A stretch of 64,000 bases of DNA from Kurthia senegalensis (GCF_000285595.1 NZ_HE611066.1:321658-385657); one strand, 5' to 3'; positions 18,761 to 29,533 are shown, counted from the stretch's first letter. The notes: generated by a model from the sequence alone, not told the origin. Translations and numbers: made by a program.

Positions 18761-18852
18761 TTACGAAGCTCAAATTGTCACGTCAATCGAAGGTAACGCT
18801 CGGCATTTCCAGTTAAACTAGCAATAGATCGAAACAACTGGAGGGAATTTGC

Positions 18853-19614
18853 ATGGACGTATTGCAAAGCAAACATATTTATAAAAATTACGGAAAGCGA
18901 AAAAAACAAATAGAAGTGTTACAAGACATTAACTTCACGATAACAGAAGGTGAATTTGTCGGAATTATGGGGCCATCCGGTTCGGGGAAAACGACATTAT
19001 TGAACGTTCTTTGCTCGATTGATACAGTAACGGGCGGGGAAGTCATATTGAATGGAAAATCACTGCAACAACTGTCAGCGAAAAAATTAGCGAACGTTCG
19101 CCGTACGGAAATGGGCTTTATTTTCCAAGATTACAATTTACTCGAAACATTAACGGTAAAAGAAAATATTTTGCTTCCTTTAGCCGTTAGTAAAATTTCA
19201 AAAGAAAAAGCCGAACAACGCGTTCAAACGTTAATGACACAATTTGATATTCAAAAATTAGCAGATCATTATCCAAATGAATTATCAGGTGGACAAAAAC
19301 AACGAACAGCTGCAGCACGTGCTTTAATTACAGAGCCGGCGATTGTTTTCGGAGATGAACCGACGGGCGCACTTGATTCGAAGTCAGCAACGAATTTACT
19401 ACAACATCTTGAACGTTTAAATACCGTCCAAAAAACGACGATTTTAATGGTGACACATGATGCGATTGCCGCAAGTTATTGTAGCCGCGTATTGTTTTTG
19501 AAAGATGGTAAATTGTATACCGAGTTATACAAAGGAACACAGTCACGCAAACAATTTTTCGAACATATTTTACAAACGCAAGCAGTTTTAGGCGGTGAGC
19601 TGAATGAAGCTTAG
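18853..19614 (+). CDS. BceA-like antimicrobial peptide ABC transporter ATPase
   Basis: 253-residue ATPase with Walker A GPSGSGKTTLL, signature LSGGQKQRTAAARAL, Walker B IVFGDEPTGALDS and H-loop MVTHD. The extended C-terminal tail is typical of BceA/VraD. ATG follows TGGAGGG. Its last codons overlap the permease start by 11 bp. With the permease it would remove bacitracin- or lantibiotic-type peptides from lipid II-cycle targets and signal to the kinase; the actual peptide cannot be read from sequence. Confidence 0.92.
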   Translation: MDVLQSKHIYKNYGKRKKQIEVLQDINFTITEGEFVGIMGPSGSGKTTLLNVLCSIDTVTGGEVILNGKSLQQLSAKKLANVRRTEMGFIFQDYNLLETLTVKENILLPLAVSKISKEKAEQRVQTLMTQFDIQKLADHYPNELSGGQKQRTAAARALITEPAIVFGDEPTGALDSKSATNLLQHLERLNTVQKTTILMVTHDAIAASYCSRVLFLKDGKLYTELYKGTQSRKQFFEHILQTQAVLGGELNEA

Positions 19615-21582
19615 AACACTCGTCTTTCGTACGATGCTAAAAAATAGCCAGTTGTATAGCTTATATTTTTTCGCGCTGTTATTTAGTAGCGGTCTTTATT
19701 TTGCTTTTTTAACGCTAGCAGACAATCCGAGCGTTATTAAAATGAACTCAGAAAGCGTGAAAGCAGGCGCTGTTTTTGAAGTTGCTTCATATTTACTCGT
19801 AGCGATTGTCTTTTTCTTCGTATTGTATGCGAACCAATTATTTTTAAAACGACGTAGTAAAGAATTTGGTCTTTATCAATTAATCGGTTTATCAAAACCG
19901 CGTATTGCACGTATGCTTTTTTAGAAAATAGCGTATTATGGATACTCGCGATTGCGATTGGTATTAGCTGTGGTTTTATTTTCAGTCGCTTTTTTGCTTT
20001 ACTATTTTTGAAAGTGACGCATATGGAACGCGTTATTTCATTACAATTTACGACGCATTCAGTCGTACAATCGATCATTGTCTTCATCGTTTTATTTGCC
20101 TTAATGTACGTACAATCCGTTGGCTACGTATGGCGTTCGAAATTAATTGATTTGTTCCATGCCGCGAATAAAACGGAACAACGTGTCAAAAAATGGTCTT
20201 TATTTAGTACCGTTATGGGGCTAATCGGTATTGCCTTAATGATTTTCGGTTATTATCGTGCAACAATTTTATTCACACTGACTGAAGCGGTAACGATGAA
20301 TGAATTGCTGTTTCGTATGGGTCTTATTTTATTTTCAACCATCTTTGGGAGCTTTTTATTTTTCCGCTATACGGTTGCTACGATTGCGAACTTTATTCGT
20401 AAGAGAAGAAATGGGCATGTGACGGTAGGGGACGTTGTCGCGTTGACGCCGATGATGCATCGTATGAAATCGAGTGCCTTATCTTTAACGCTTATTACGA
20501 CGTTAACAGCACTTGCTATCGGGGTATTATCACTTGCATACATTTCATACTCATCTGTCAAAACGTCTAGTCAACAAAGTATGCCATATGATATGGGTGT
20601 CTTTAACGGATTAGGACAAGAATTTGAAAAAGCACTTTCAAAAGAAGACATCGCTTTTGAAAAAAATACGTATCATTTCAAAACGGTTGAATTTAATTAC
20701 AAAGACATTATGAAAAATGAATTATCTAAAACAGAAGAAGAGCTAACGACTTCTACGATGAATGTCATGAAACAAAGTGAAGTCCAACAAAAAGTAAAGA
20801 ACCTTTCATTGAAGGAAAATGAAATTGCTTTTTACAATTATACGAAAATGCAAAATTTACTCGCACCTATGCAAACAGACAAAAAAGTAGAAGCTGTTGA
20901 GTTAAAGCAATCATTTACGTTAACAACACTGTCAGAAGACATGTTTGTACCGAATGTTTTATCTTTCGGAAGTCCTGTCGCAGTCGTAACAGATGATGTG
21001 TATGCACAAATGCAAGATGTTACTGAGGGTGCAGAAGTGACAAGTTTCACAGGGTATACGATTTTAAATGAAGAAGATTTAGATCAAGCGGAAAAATTGT
21101 ATCGTGAAAAGACGAATGACGGAGAAATGATTATTAAGTTGAAAGATTCCAATGATACGGTCACATACGATTTGAAAACGCAAAGCGCGTATTATGAAAA
21201 TAATTTCCAAATGATGGGACTTCTTATTTTCGTTGCGGCATTCCTTGGCTTAGCTTTCTTATTAACGACAGGAAGTATTTTATACTTTAAACAAATGAGT
21301 GAAGCAGACCAAGAAGCACCGCAATTCGAAATGCTACGCAAAATCGGTTTCACGACAGAGGAAGTGATGCGTGGCGTTCGTCAAAAACAATGGTTCAACT
21401 TCGGTATCCCACTCGTTATCGGTATTGCCCATAGTTATTTTGCTGTGAGATCGGGCTGGATGTTATTCGGAACAGATTTTGAGTTGCCATTTATAACCGT
21501 ATTAATCGTCTATGCACTTTTATACGGAGCATTCGCTTGGATGTCTGTACGCTACTATAAAAAAGTGATTACAAATAAATAA
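19604..21582 (+). pseudogene. BceB-like antimicrobial peptide ABC permease, single frameshift
   Basis: ATG 19604 starts MKLRTLVFRTMLKN and runs to KPRIARMLF, where TAG occurs after a T6 run (19917-19922). One extra T continues LENSVLWILAIAIG and joins the long frame through 21582. The whole is about 659 residues, the normal BceB size: two FtsX blocks, ten membrane helices, and the roughly 200-residue external domain between helices 7 and 8 (20570-21200) that recognises the peptide. The second FtsX block contains FEMLRKIGFTTEEVMRGV. Most likely one intact gene with a base-call error. Confidence 0.85.
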
Positions 21583-21701
21583 GTATATTTGTAAACAAAT
21601 ATACAAATGGTAGACGGGATAAAATCCTAGCCAAATAGAAAGGGTCGTCATGATGTTGAAATCAGGAACTGACCTAAAATCTGAGACAACATAAAAAGAA
21701 A

Positions 21702-21742
21702 AAGACACTTTCAAAGGGATCAAATCTTTGGAAGTGTTTTTT
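21702..21742 (+). terminator. Terminator hairpin after the bce-like operon
   Basis: AAGACACTTTCAAAG pairs with CTTTGGAAGTGTTTT, followed by T6. It shares stem and flanks with the terminator at 5501-5540. A second small dyad GTATATTTGT/ACAAATATAC sits right after the bceB stop at 21584-21605. Confidence 0.7.
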
Positions 21743-21817
21743 GATGGGAAAAAATATTCATACGAAACAAAAATGAAAGTAATGAAGATGAAATGATGAA
21801 CGAATGTGGGATTAAAA

Positions 21818-21967
21818 ATGACAGGCAACTTTATCAAAGGAAAGTTATATCGTTTACAACAACTACTCGGTAAACAAGATCGTATTGGAAAAGGACCGTT
21901 TGAAGAAAAATTAATTGAAACGTTCCACGCCATGCCCCAGCCAAAGCGTCCGTCACATTCTTCTTAA
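21818..21967 (+). CDS. Possible small protein, 49 aa
   Basis: ATG 21818 to TAA 21967 encodes a basic peptide (MTGNFIKGKLYRLQQLLGKQ start) that reads like real protein, but no good ribosome site precedes it and no family is recognised. It may be the remnant of a longer gene whose 5' part is lost. It lies in a 510-bp gap between the bce-like operon and the pirin gene. Confidence 0.35.
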   Translation: MTGNFIKGKLYRLQQLLGKQDRIGKGPFEEKLIETFHAMPQPKRPSHSS

Positions 21968-22013
21968 AAGAAGTGTCTTTTTCATATGCGCATTTGTATT
22001 GTTCTTTGTTTTG

Positions 22014-22086
22014 CGCATAAAAATAGAGAAGGGAGTGTCAAATTCGACATCACCTTCTCTAGTAGAGGCTATAATTTTTACGTATG
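22014..22086 (-). repeat. Conserved terminator-type repeat, copy 2
   Basis: Follows the pirin stop by a few bases on the minus strand. Hairpin at 22025-22060: arms AGAGAAGG/CCTTCTCT around GTCGAATTTGAC, with T5 and ATGCGCAAA after it. Confidence 0.85.
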
Positions 22087-22093
22087 TCCTTAC

Positions 22094-22924
22094 TTAATGG
22101 GGGTATGGTTTGCCACCTAAGAAGCTACCTTCTCTGTAAGAGCGGAAAGCATCTCGTAATTCATCGTCTGTATTCATAACGAATGGTCCTCTTGCAGCGA
22201 CAGGTTCTTGAATTGGCAATCCGCTAAATAAAGCGATTTGTGTCGCGGTTGTCGCATGAATTTCAATGAAGTCATCTTCTGAACGAGTATCGAAATGTGC
22301 TGTATCGAAAGCACGAACCGTTTGACCGTCAATGATGCTGTCACCTTCTAAACTATACATGTATGAGTTATAGTTTGCGGGAATCGGGAAGCGATAGCTT
22401 GCACCCGCTTCTAAGTCGATTACGCTATAGATGAACGGTGTATGGAGTGTAAGAGGAGAAGCGACGTCTTCTACTTGTCCTGCATACACGGCAACACGTC
22501 CTCCTTCGATTTCTTTTACGGGTACATTTTCTTTCAGTAAATCTTGATAACTACCAGGTGTTTTTTTATGTTCACTACTCAAATTTACCCAAAGTTGGAG
22601 TACGCGAACATCTTCACCGCGGTCTGGATTTTCATTATGAATAATGCCGCTACCAGCGTTCATAATTTGGAAATCACCTTCTTTTAATCGTCCACCACCG
22701 CCTGTTGCATTGTCATAATGCTCTAAGCTACCGTCTACGACATATGTGACAGTTTGCATCCCTTTATGAGGGTGGTCTGCAAATGTATTATGTGCAAAGC
22801 GGTCGTCTGCTAAAATTAAGAACGGGTCATTTTGCATCGGATCTTCTAATCGTAAAACGTAACGAAGGTGGCGACCATCTCCATCTTGAAGTACGATTTG
22901 TTGTAGTTTTTGAATGTGTAACAT
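22094..22924 (-). CDS. Pirin family protein
   Basis: 276 residues, two cupin domains. The N-terminal cupin has the metal-binding set HPHKGMQTVTYVVDG and E-H of SLEHYDNATG plus HNENP, as in pirin/YhhW-type quercetin 2,3-dioxygenases. The C-terminal cupin (residues 150-240) lacks these. ATG follows AAAGGAGG. A TetR gene is divergent 140 bp away and may control it, since TetR-pirin pairs are common. The physiological substrate is not known from sequence. Confidence 0.88.
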   Translation of the reverse strand: MLHIQKLQQIVLQDGDGRHLRYVLRLEDPMQNDPFLILADDRFAHNTFADHPHKGMQTVTYVVDGSLEHYDNATGGGGRLKEGDFQIMNAGSGIIHNENPDRGEDVRVLQLWVNLSSEHKKTPGSYQDLLKENVPVKEIEGGRVAVYAGQVEDVASPLTLHTPFIYSVIDLEAGASYRFPIPANYNSYMYSLEGDSIIDGQTVRAFDTAHFDTRSEDDFIEIHATTATQIALFSGLPIQEPVAARGPFVMNTDDELRDAFRSYREGSFLGGKPYPH

Positions 22925-23064
22925 ATTTGTTTCCTCCTTTAGTTTTGCTTGTTTGTTGGTATGTGTTTATCATATAAGGGAAGAAGGAAAAGAACAAAGA
23001 ATGCTCCCTTTTTTGTAGGAGCTAAACGACAAAAGATGAAAATTGTTGTAGAAAGGATGCCATA

Positions 23065-23616
23065 ATGAATAAAAAATTAGATCCACGCGCTGTTAAAACG
23101 CGTCAACAAATTATTGATGCTTTCCAACAACTTATTCAAACGAAGTATTTTGAACAAATTACCGTAACGCATATTACCGAACTTGCGCACATTAATCGTG
23201 CGACGTTTTATGCCCATTTTATCGATAAGTACGAGTTATTAGAAACGGCATTACATGCGATTACGTGGAATGATTTAGAACCGTATTTTAAAGATGATGC
23301 ACCTCTCGATCATGAATTGCTTGAAAAAGTGTTATTATCGATTATGCATATTCATGAAAAAATGAATGTTGGCTGTAGAAGAGGGTATGCGACGTTTAAT
23401 CATATGATTGAGGAAAAAATTAAAAGTCAGCTCATTGAATTGTTTGAAAAGAAATTACCTGCAGATGAAAAGCTAATTGCTGTTTTTCTAAGTTGGGGAT
23501 TGTACGGTGCATTTATTGAACGGGCACACGATACGAAAGAAGATGACCGTGTATTTGCGAAACGAATCGCCTTACAGTTAACACAAAAAGTAGATATTCC
23601 AAAAATGGTACGGTAA
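23065..23616 (+). CDS. TetR/AcrR family regulator
   Basis: 183 residues. N-terminal helix-turn-helix: FEQITVTHITELAHINRATF then YAHFIDKYELLE. The C-terminal domain resembles the TetR_C_33/YbjK-like group. ATG follows AAAGGATG. It is divergent from the pirin gene. The gap holds a GCTCC/GGAGC hairpin at about 23002-23022 but no clear operator. Confidence 0.88.
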   Translation: MNKKLDPRAVKTRQQIIDAFQQLIQTKYFEQITVTHITELAHINRATFYAHFIDKYELLETALHAITWNDLEPYFKDDAPLDHELLEKVLLSIMHIHEKMNVGCRRGYATFNHMIEEKIKSQLIELFEKKLPADEKLIAVFLSWGLYGAFIERAHDTKEDDRVFAKRIALQLTQKVDIPKMVR

Positions 23617-23629
23617 TTATAGGCGAAAA

Positions 23630-23660
23630 AAAAACGAACTCCAAACGGAGTTCGTTTTTT
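23630..23660. terminator. Bidirectional terminator (tetR / nupC)
   Basis: AACGAACTCC/GGAGTTCGTT stem with a 4-nt loop and T/A runs on both sides, between convergent genes. Confidence 0.9.
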
Positions 23661-23685
23661 GTATAGAAGATTGATGCGATACAAA

Positions 23686-24867
23686 TTAAATAAATAAACC
23701 AACTAATGTTGCAGTGAAAACTGAAACAAGTGTTGCAGCAATTAAGATTTTTAATCCTTTTTTCGTAACGATCGCTGCTTTTTCTCCAGAGATTGCTTGT
23801 AAAGTACCGCTAATGATACCGATTGAACTGAAGTTAGCGAAGCTGATTAAGAATACAGAAACAACACCGACTGTTTTTTCTGTAAGATGAGGGATTTGAT
23901 CTTTGAATTGTAACATCGCTACGAATTCATTTGTTGCTAGTTTCGTACCCATTGCTTGACCCGCAACGAGAACTTCAGAAGCAGGGATCCCCATAATCCA
24001 AGCAATTGGAGCGAAGATGTAGCCTAAAATTTCAGTAAGTGTCATACCGATAACTGCATTGAATAGAGCATCGATTGCAGCCATTAAGCCGACGTAAGCA
24101 ACTAACATTGCAGCGACGATTAATGCTACTTTACCGCCGTCTAATGCACCTAAAGAAATAGAATCGAAAAGTGATTTAGCAGGGCTTGCATCTTTAATTG
24201 AAATAACTTCTTTTTCTTTTGATGTATCAGGAGCAATCATAATACCGATGATTAAACCTGATAATGCGTTTAATGCCATTGCACCAAGAACATATTTTGG
24301 AGGTAACATCGTAATGTATGATGCCATGATGGATGCAGAAGCAGAAGCCATAGATGTAACAGACATGACGATTAATTTATTCGTATCCATTTTAAGAACG
24401 TGGTTTTTAATCGCTAAAATCCCTTCAGATTGACCGAAGAAAATATTATTGATTGCATGGAAAGTGCTAACGCTAGATAAACCTGTAATTTTTGATAAAA
24501 ATCCACCGACGTATTTAATGATTAACGGTAAAATACGTAAGTACGTAAGTAATGATAGTAACATGGAAGTGAATACTAAAATTAATAATACGTTGACGAA
24601 GAAAGGTGAACCACCTTCAGGAATCCAACCACCTACGATGAAGTTAATTCCTTCACGACCATAGTCAAGAACTTTTGTTAAGCCATTACTTGTTGATTCA
24701 ATTACTTTCAAACCAACTGATGTTTTGAACATAACGAGCGTTAAGATAATTTGTAAAATAATCATGATAACAATCGCTTTGAAGTCAATCGCTTTTCTGT
24801 TATTACTCATTGCATACGCAACAGCTAATACAAGAATTAGACCGATAATTCCGATTAAAATGGACAT
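23686..24867 (-). CDS. nupC: Concentrative nucleoside transporter NupC
   Basis: A 393-residue CNT-family symporter importing nucleosides with H+ or Na+. Start set at ATG 24867 after GAGGT; this gives the usual family length and removes a basic extension that has no ribosome site. Helices run throughout. Hallmarks include FGQSEGILAIKN, GTKLATNEFVAM and the C-terminal NFSSIGIISGTLQA. It is transcribed alone. Confidence 0.93.
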   Translation of the reverse strand: MSILIGIIGLILVLAVAYAMSNNRKAIDFKAIVIMIILQIILTLVMFKTSVGLKVIESTSNGLTKVLDYGREGINFIVGGWIPEGGSPFFVNVLLILVFTSMLLSLLTYLRILPLIIKYVGGFLSKITGLSSVSTFHAINNIFFGQSEGILAIKNHVLKMDTNKLIVMSVTSMASASASIMASYITMLPPKYVLGAMALNALSGLIIGIMIAPDTSKEKEVISIKDASPAKSLFDSISLGALDGGKVALIVAAMLVAYVGLMAAIDALFNAVIGMTLTEILGYIFAPIAWIMGIPASEVLVAGQAMGTKLATNEFVAMLQFKDQIPHLTEKTVGVVSVFLISFANFSSIGIISGTLQAISGEKAAIVTKKGLKILIAATLVSVFTATLVGLFI

Positions 24868-25205
24868 TTGTTTAAATACCTCAATCTTTTTTCTATTTTT
24901 TTGTCGCCGTTTTTTATGTAAAAAAAACGAATCTTTAACTATATTAAAATTATAAGAATAAAGTTTCAATACAATTCACAAAAAAATAAATAAATGATAA
25001 AAAGTAAATGTTTTCTGATAAAAACGCTATTTTAAATACTATTTATATTGAAAATTGCGTGAAAATAATAATAAATCAGTGAAAATGACACAAAGTGATT
25101 TTTTTTGATATAACGATAAAAAAATGTGTGAAAGAGAATTTTAAGTTATTGTCGCCATTTTAAAAACTAAACTAATTACTTGCTTTAAAGTAAAAAATAC
25201 ACATA
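24868..25205. other. AT-rich intergenic region upstream of nupC
   Basis: About 340 bp, very AT-rich, with no coding frame bearing a ribosome site. It must hold the nupC promoter and leader. No operator or riboswitch signature was recognised. Confidence 0.5.
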
Positions 25206-25240
25206 AAAACCCATGAATTCTCAAAAATAGAATTCATGGG
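25206..25240 (-). terminator. cls terminator
   Basis: CCCATGAATTCT/AGAATTCATGGG stem with a 7-nt loop, followed on the minus strand by TTTTT. Confidence 0.88.
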
Positions 25241-25246
25241 CTATTT

Positions 25247-26698
25247 TTATAAAATAGGCGCTAATAGGCGAGAAATACTTTCCTTAAAGCGTAACCAAAG
25301 AGAACGTTGTTGATGTGTCTCTTTTGTCATTTCTGTACATTGCTTCATATCTTCCATAAAAACATCGGCAAGTTCTGTCGCAATTTTCGTATCGTAAATG
25401 AGACCGTTGACTTCAAAGTTAAGCTCAAAGCTTCGGTTATCGATATTCGCTGTACCGACAGAGGCGATTTGATCGTCGATAATCATCACTTTGCCGTGTA
25501 AAAAGCCTTTTGCATAATGATACACTTTCGCCCCTTCAAGCATACATTCCCCGGCGAAAGAACATGTGGCACGATAGACGAAAGGATGGTCGGGCATATT
25601 TGGAATCATAATGCGTACGTCGACACCTGAATGCAGTGCAATTTTAATGGCCGATAAAAAGCTTTCATCTGGTATGAAGTAAGGAGACTGAATGTAGACG
25701 TATTTTTTTGCTTGCAAAATCATTTTGACGTAAGTATCTAAAATCGATTTGTACTTCGTATCGGGACCAGAAGAAACAATTTGCATCGCCGTAGTTCCCG
25801 TTACGACTGGTGTAGGGAAGTAATGATCTTCGTACTCCAGTTGCAAGCTGTTACCGGCTTGGTTCCAGTCAGCCATGAAACGAGCTTGTAGTGCATAAAC
25901 AGCATGTCCTTGAATGCGCATATGCGTATCGCGCCAATAACCAAATTTCCGGTCTAAGCTAATGTATTCATCTCCGACATTGAAACCACCTAAATAGGCA
26001 ATCGTACCGTCGATGACGACGATTTTTCGGTGATTTCGATAATTAAGTCGTAAATTGATGACCGGTAAAATAGAAGGGAAGAACACTTCTACTTCGCCAC
26101 CGGCTTCGATTAACTCTTTGAAATGTCTTTTTTTCGTACTTCGACTTCCGAGTTCATCGTACAAAATACGCACCTCGACACCAGCTTTTGCACGTTCTGT
26201 TGCAGCGTCTAAAATTCGTTTGCCGAGACCGTCTAATTTGAAAATATAATATTGAATATGAATGTGGTCTTTGGCATTTTTAATGTCCTCGATCAGTTGG
26301 TTGAATTTATCGTCACCATCATGGAAAAGATGAATATCATTATTTTTTGTGACGATCGCATCGTTCGTTGCGAGGTTCATATGAATGAGCTGATGTGCTT
26401 GTTCAATGTTTTCTACATGGAGCGAACTCGTTGTGGCTTTTTCTTTTTGTTCGTCGATCATTTGCTGAATGCCGATACTTTTTTGAGGAATCCAGCGCTT
26501 TAAATGTTTTTTGCGAAGTGGCTTCCCGAAAATAATGTATAGTATAAAGCCAAGATAAGGTAAGAAAAATAAAATTAAAATCCATGCCCAGACAGACGTT
26601 GGTTTTTTGCGTTCCCAAAAAACGACCGTAATCGCTAACAATATATTAACGACGAGTATGAGGAAGCTCCAAAGCTTAGGGTTTAACAGATAGTCCAT
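25247..26698 (-). CDS. cls: Cardiolipin synthase
   Basis: Condenses two phosphatidylglycerol molecules into cardiolipin and glycerol at the membrane. 483 residues, start ATG 26698 seven nt after AAGGAG (a GTG two codons earlier is less well placed). A PLDc_N region with two N-terminal helices is followed by two phospholipase D domains, each with its HKD motif: NHRKIVVIDG and LHGKVMIIDD. Full length, monocistronic. Confidence 0.95.
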   Translation of the reverse strand: MDYLLNPKLWSFLILVVNILLAITVVFWERKKPTSVWAWILILFFLPYLGFILYIIFGKPLRKKHLKRWIPQKSIGIQQMIDEQKEKATTSSLHVENIEQAHQLIHMNLATNDAIVTKNNDIHLFHDGDDKFNQLIEDIKNAKDHIHIQYYIFKLDGLGKRILDAATERAKAGVEVRILYDELGSRSTKKRHFKELIEAGGEVEVFFPSILPVINLRLNYRNHRKIVVIDGTIAYLGGFNVGDEYISLDRKFGYWRDTHMRIQGHAVYALQARFMADWNQAGNSLQLEYEDHYFPTPVVTGTTAMQIVSSGPDTKYKSILDTYVKMILQAKKYVYIQSPYFIPDESFLSAIKIALHSGVDVRIMIPNMPDHPFVYRATCSFAGECMLEGAKVYHYAKGFLHGKVMIIDDQIASVGTANIDNRSFELNFEVNGLIYDTKIATELADVFMEDMKQCTEMTKETHQQRSLWLRFKESISRLLAPIL

Positions 26699-26837
26699 TT
26701 GCACACTCCTTTAGAAAAACTATACTAATTGGTACATTTCCTAAAATACTAAAAATAAAACTAAAATAATAGGGAAAACAAAGGAAAATATGATGAAATG
26801 GAAAATAATTTAAAAAATAGATGGAAAAAGGTCAAAA

Positions 26838-26873
26838 TAAAAGCGTAGGACATCATTTTATGTCATACGCTTT
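26838..26873 (-). terminator. Terminator after the SCP2-like gene
   Basis: AAAGCGTA(G)GACAT / ATGTCATACGCTTT stem. On the minus strand T residues follow. Confidence 0.8.
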
Positions 26874-26894
26874 AGCTATTTATGTTTAGTACGA

Positions 26895-27212
26895 TTAAGC
26901 GTAATACGATAAAATTTGGCTTAATTTCAACAAATGACTCATATCACCTTTTGCTTTGAGTTTCCCCATAAGAAAAGCAGTTTGAGGATTGAGTTGACCG
27001 TTCGTTAACTTTTCGAAATTTTGCGTTGAAACGACAATTTTACAAGCGGGATGTTCGACACCTTCTATGAGTGAAGCGGATGTCCCCTCAAAAGAAACGT
27101 TCACTGTTTCATCTATATCTTTGAAATAAAATTGAATAATCGAATTGTATCCGCGTAATCCTTCTCCATCATTTGAAATCTTCGTTAAAAATCGATCTAC
27201 CGCTACTACCAT
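26895..27212 (-). CDS. SCP2 sterol-binding domain protein
   Basis: A single-domain 105-residue protein of the SCP-2 fold. The C-terminal signature is NPQTAFLMGKLKAKGDMSHLLKLSQ, preceded by the beta-sheet section ETVNVSFEGTSA and ACKIVVSTQNF. Such proteins hold acyl or other hydrophobic ligands in the cytoplasm; the ligand is unknown. ATG follows AGGTGG. It lies downstream of the chemoreceptor gene on the same strand with a 64-bp gap, so co-transcription is possible. Confidence 0.8.
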   Translation of the reverse strand: MVVAVDRFLTKISNDGEGLRGYNSIIQFYFKDIDETVNVSFEGTSASLIEGVEHPACKIVVSTQNFEKLTNGQLNPQTAFLMGKLKAKGDMSHLLKLSQILSYYA

Positions 27213-27276
27213 ATAATCGCCACCTAATATTTTTCTCTAATTTACCATTATATGCTATTTTAAGTCAATATATTGT

Positions 27277-28746
27277 TTAAGGAATCGTTGCAGCTTGTGC
27301 TAATTGTCTGCTCATATTTTGAATTTGTTGAACGGCTTCGTTTACAGAATGGCTCAATTCATTTTGAGTAGAGACGAGTTCATTGCTTCTCGCCATATGT
27401 TCCAAAATCGTATCAATTAATAACTTCATCTCACCTAAACTAATTTCGATTTCGCCTGTAGCATCGGCACTATTTAAAGCGAGTTTACGTACTTGGTCGG
27501 CAACAACAGCGAATCCTTTTCCGTGTTCGCCGGCTCGTGCGGATTCAATTGCTGCATTTAAACCGAGTAAATTCGTTTCATCGGCAATGTTTCGAATGAG
27601 CGTCGAAATCTTTTTCGTATTGTCGGCACTTTGGTGTGCTTCATTCGCAGCATGGGCAGACAATTGTTGGGCGATAGTTAATTCGGATACGTGATTGCTC
27701 ATATTTCGCATCGCATCACTCATTTCTTCAATACTACTATTCAATTGTTGAATGCCTGCTTGCATTTGAGTAGTCCGTTCCTTTTCAAGTTGTTCGAGAC
27801 GAACGTCACGCATTACACCGACGATTTGTGTGATGACTTCTTCATGCGCTGTTATTAGTACACGATTGCTAATCGGGTGATAATGACCGACCGCATCTTG
27901 AATGCGATAAATGAGTTCGCAAACAGCTTTGCCATTTTGTTTCGCATCGCGCAAACATTGAATGAAAAGCGGATTCATTTTAGCTGTATCTTCTGGATGA
28001 ATAAGAAGAGAAAAATCCGCATAACTCGTAGGACGGGTCGTATTTGTGAAACCAAATGCGTTTAAAAATTGAGTAGAAAACCAAACGTGATTGCTCGGGT
28101 CATTTAAATTTTGCGCATTTTCAATAGCGACATGCCAAGGGGATTCGTGCATTACTTCTGTAATGAGTTCATACTTCCCAACTTCACGATCGTATTGCAG
28201 TTGCTGAGAAATTTCATTGGATATATTTTGTATAATTCCGTAACAGCTTGTCGCGATGTTTTCTTCATATGTAAACTCAAAATCATTTTTTACATGAATC
28301 CATTGATCATTCGGTAGATGAAATCGATATTTCAATGAAATATCGGTTTGTTGCTGAGCTACGCATGCGTGAATAGCTCGTTGTACCAGATCACGGTCAC
28401 TCGGATGAATGAGCTCTAAAATGGATATGTCTTCTTGCTGCGTAGGAAGCAACGGTAAAATCGCATCGCTAAACGTAAAAGTAGTCTCTTTTTTCCATAA
28501 ATCACCGTCATGAAGCGTTGCAGACCAGCAAAAACTGTTCGTCACCTTTTCACAAAGTGCTAGAAGCTGTGTCGTATTACGTTCTTTTTGTTCAAATGTA
28601 GTAGAAAGGACTTGTAGTAGTATCTGTTGTTCTTCTGTGAGTTCATAGTCTGTAAAAACAACTTTCTGTCGCTGAATAATGTGTGAAACGGCGTTCTGAA
28701 AATCGGTAGATTGTACAACTGGGACCGCTTTAGTACGTAAAAACAT
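27277..28746 (-). CDS. Soluble PAS-domain methyl-accepting chemotaxis protein
   Basis: 489 residues with no membrane helix or HAMP domain. Two PAS-type segments (about residues 75-190 and 200-330, each with an HPSD/HPED motif) precede a short MCP signalling domain. The hairpin tip [20 protein letters not shown] and [15 protein letters not shown] are near-consensus for contact with CheA and CheW. It therefore probably senses an intracellular cue such as redox or energy state and feeds into chemotaxis. The ATG follows GAGGAGG. No che genes lie in the window. Confidence 0.92.
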   Translation of the reverse strand: MFLRTKAVPVVQSTDFQNAVSHIIQRQKVVFTDYELTEEQQILLQVLSTTFEQKERNTTQLLALCEKVTNSFCWSATLHDGDLWKKETTFTFSDAILPLLPTQQEDISILELIHPSDRDLVQRAIHACVAQQQTDISLKYRFHLPNDQWIHVKNDFEFTYEENIATSCYGIIQNISNEISQQLQYDREVGKYELITEVMHESPWHVAIENAQNLNDPSNHVWFSTQFLNAFGFTNTTRPTSYADFSLLIHPEDTAKMNPLFIQCLRDAKQNGKAVCELIYRIQDAVGHYHPISNRVLITAHEEVITQIVGVMRDVRLEQLEKERTTQMQAGIQQLNSSIEEMSDAMRNMSNHVSELTIAQQLSAHAANEAHQSADNTKKISTLIRNIADETNLLGLNAAIESARAGEHGKGFAVVADQVRKLALNSADATGEIEISLGEMKLLIDTILEHMARSNELVSTQNELSHSVNEAVQQIQNMSRQLAQAATIP

Positions 28747-29002
28747 GGCGAAACCTCCTCAATCATTTTATTGAATATTTTACCATATAAGTTTTTTATT
28801 TACTCATTAATAATTTAAAATATTCGAGACAAAAGATTCTTTTTTAGAAAAAATATATGCCTAATAGCATTTTAAAAAAGAGCGTAAGTAAGTGAAATGG
28901 ATTGTTTTTTAGAAAAAATGTACAAAAAATAGCGAATTTATTGTAGAATGGGGGAACGTGAAAAAGTTCGACAATTTAAATAGAGTGGAGGGATGAAAAA
29001 AA

Positions 29003-29476
29003 GTGGATCATCAACATCAAATTCAACGAATTAATACATATGTTGGAAAACTCGAGTGGAACAGGCTGAGTGATTTGTGGATTGAATTAATTGATGAATT
29101 TTGTACGAATACAGTTGTTTTTGCTTATTTATGGAAAAAGTCAACGGAACGTGAATTTGAATTATTGAAGAAAAACCTCTATTTTTCGGAAGTTCCAGAT
29201 TTAAATGCGGCGATTGAAGTGACAATGGGTGAATTAAGACAAATGAAATGGTTTGAAATTGATTTGTTAACACAAGCAACAGATTCTGAAATGAAATGTG
29301 AAGACGATTTACGTCAATTGATTTTAACGATGGTCGAGTTTCGACTACAAAATGAAGAAGCGGAGTTCATTCAGCAACAGTTAATTCAAAAATATAATAC
29401 GTCGCCAAATCGTGTGTACGTAGAAAACCAAGTCATTTGTACTTTAATTTGTATGAGTAAATTGGCGAAAGTGTAA
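29003..29476 (+). CDS. Uncharacterised soluble protein, 157 aa
   Basis: GTG start at 29003 after GGAGGG. The product is acidic and helical, with no signal or membrane segment. The N-terminal part (WNRLSDLWIELIDEFCTNTV) and a Cys at ICTLICM near the end are notable. No family recognised. It is divergent from the chemoreceptor gene, with its own terminator. Confidence 0.65.
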   Translation: MDHQHQIQRINTYVGKLEWNRLSDLWIELIDEFCTNTVVFAYLWKKSTEREFELLKKNLYFSEVPDLNAAIEVTMGELRQMKWFEIDLLTQATDSEMKCEDDLRQLILTMVEFRLQNEEAEFIQQQLIQKYNTSPNRVYVENQVICTLICMSKLAKV

Positions 29477-29494
29477 CGTTTCTTTATAGATGGA

Positions 29495-29522
29495 AAAAAC
29501 GCCTTGTATAGGGCGTTTTTTT
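29495..29522 (+). terminator. Terminator of the 157-residue protein gene
   Basis: AAAACGCC/GGGCGTTTT stem followed by T7. Confidence 0.9.
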
Positions 29523-29533
29523 AATGTACATGA

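Noticed and set aside
21602-21933. Long minus-strand frame (21520-21933) at the end of the bceB-like gene
   Set aside because: Overlaps the 3' end of bceB and the terminator; composition like noise.
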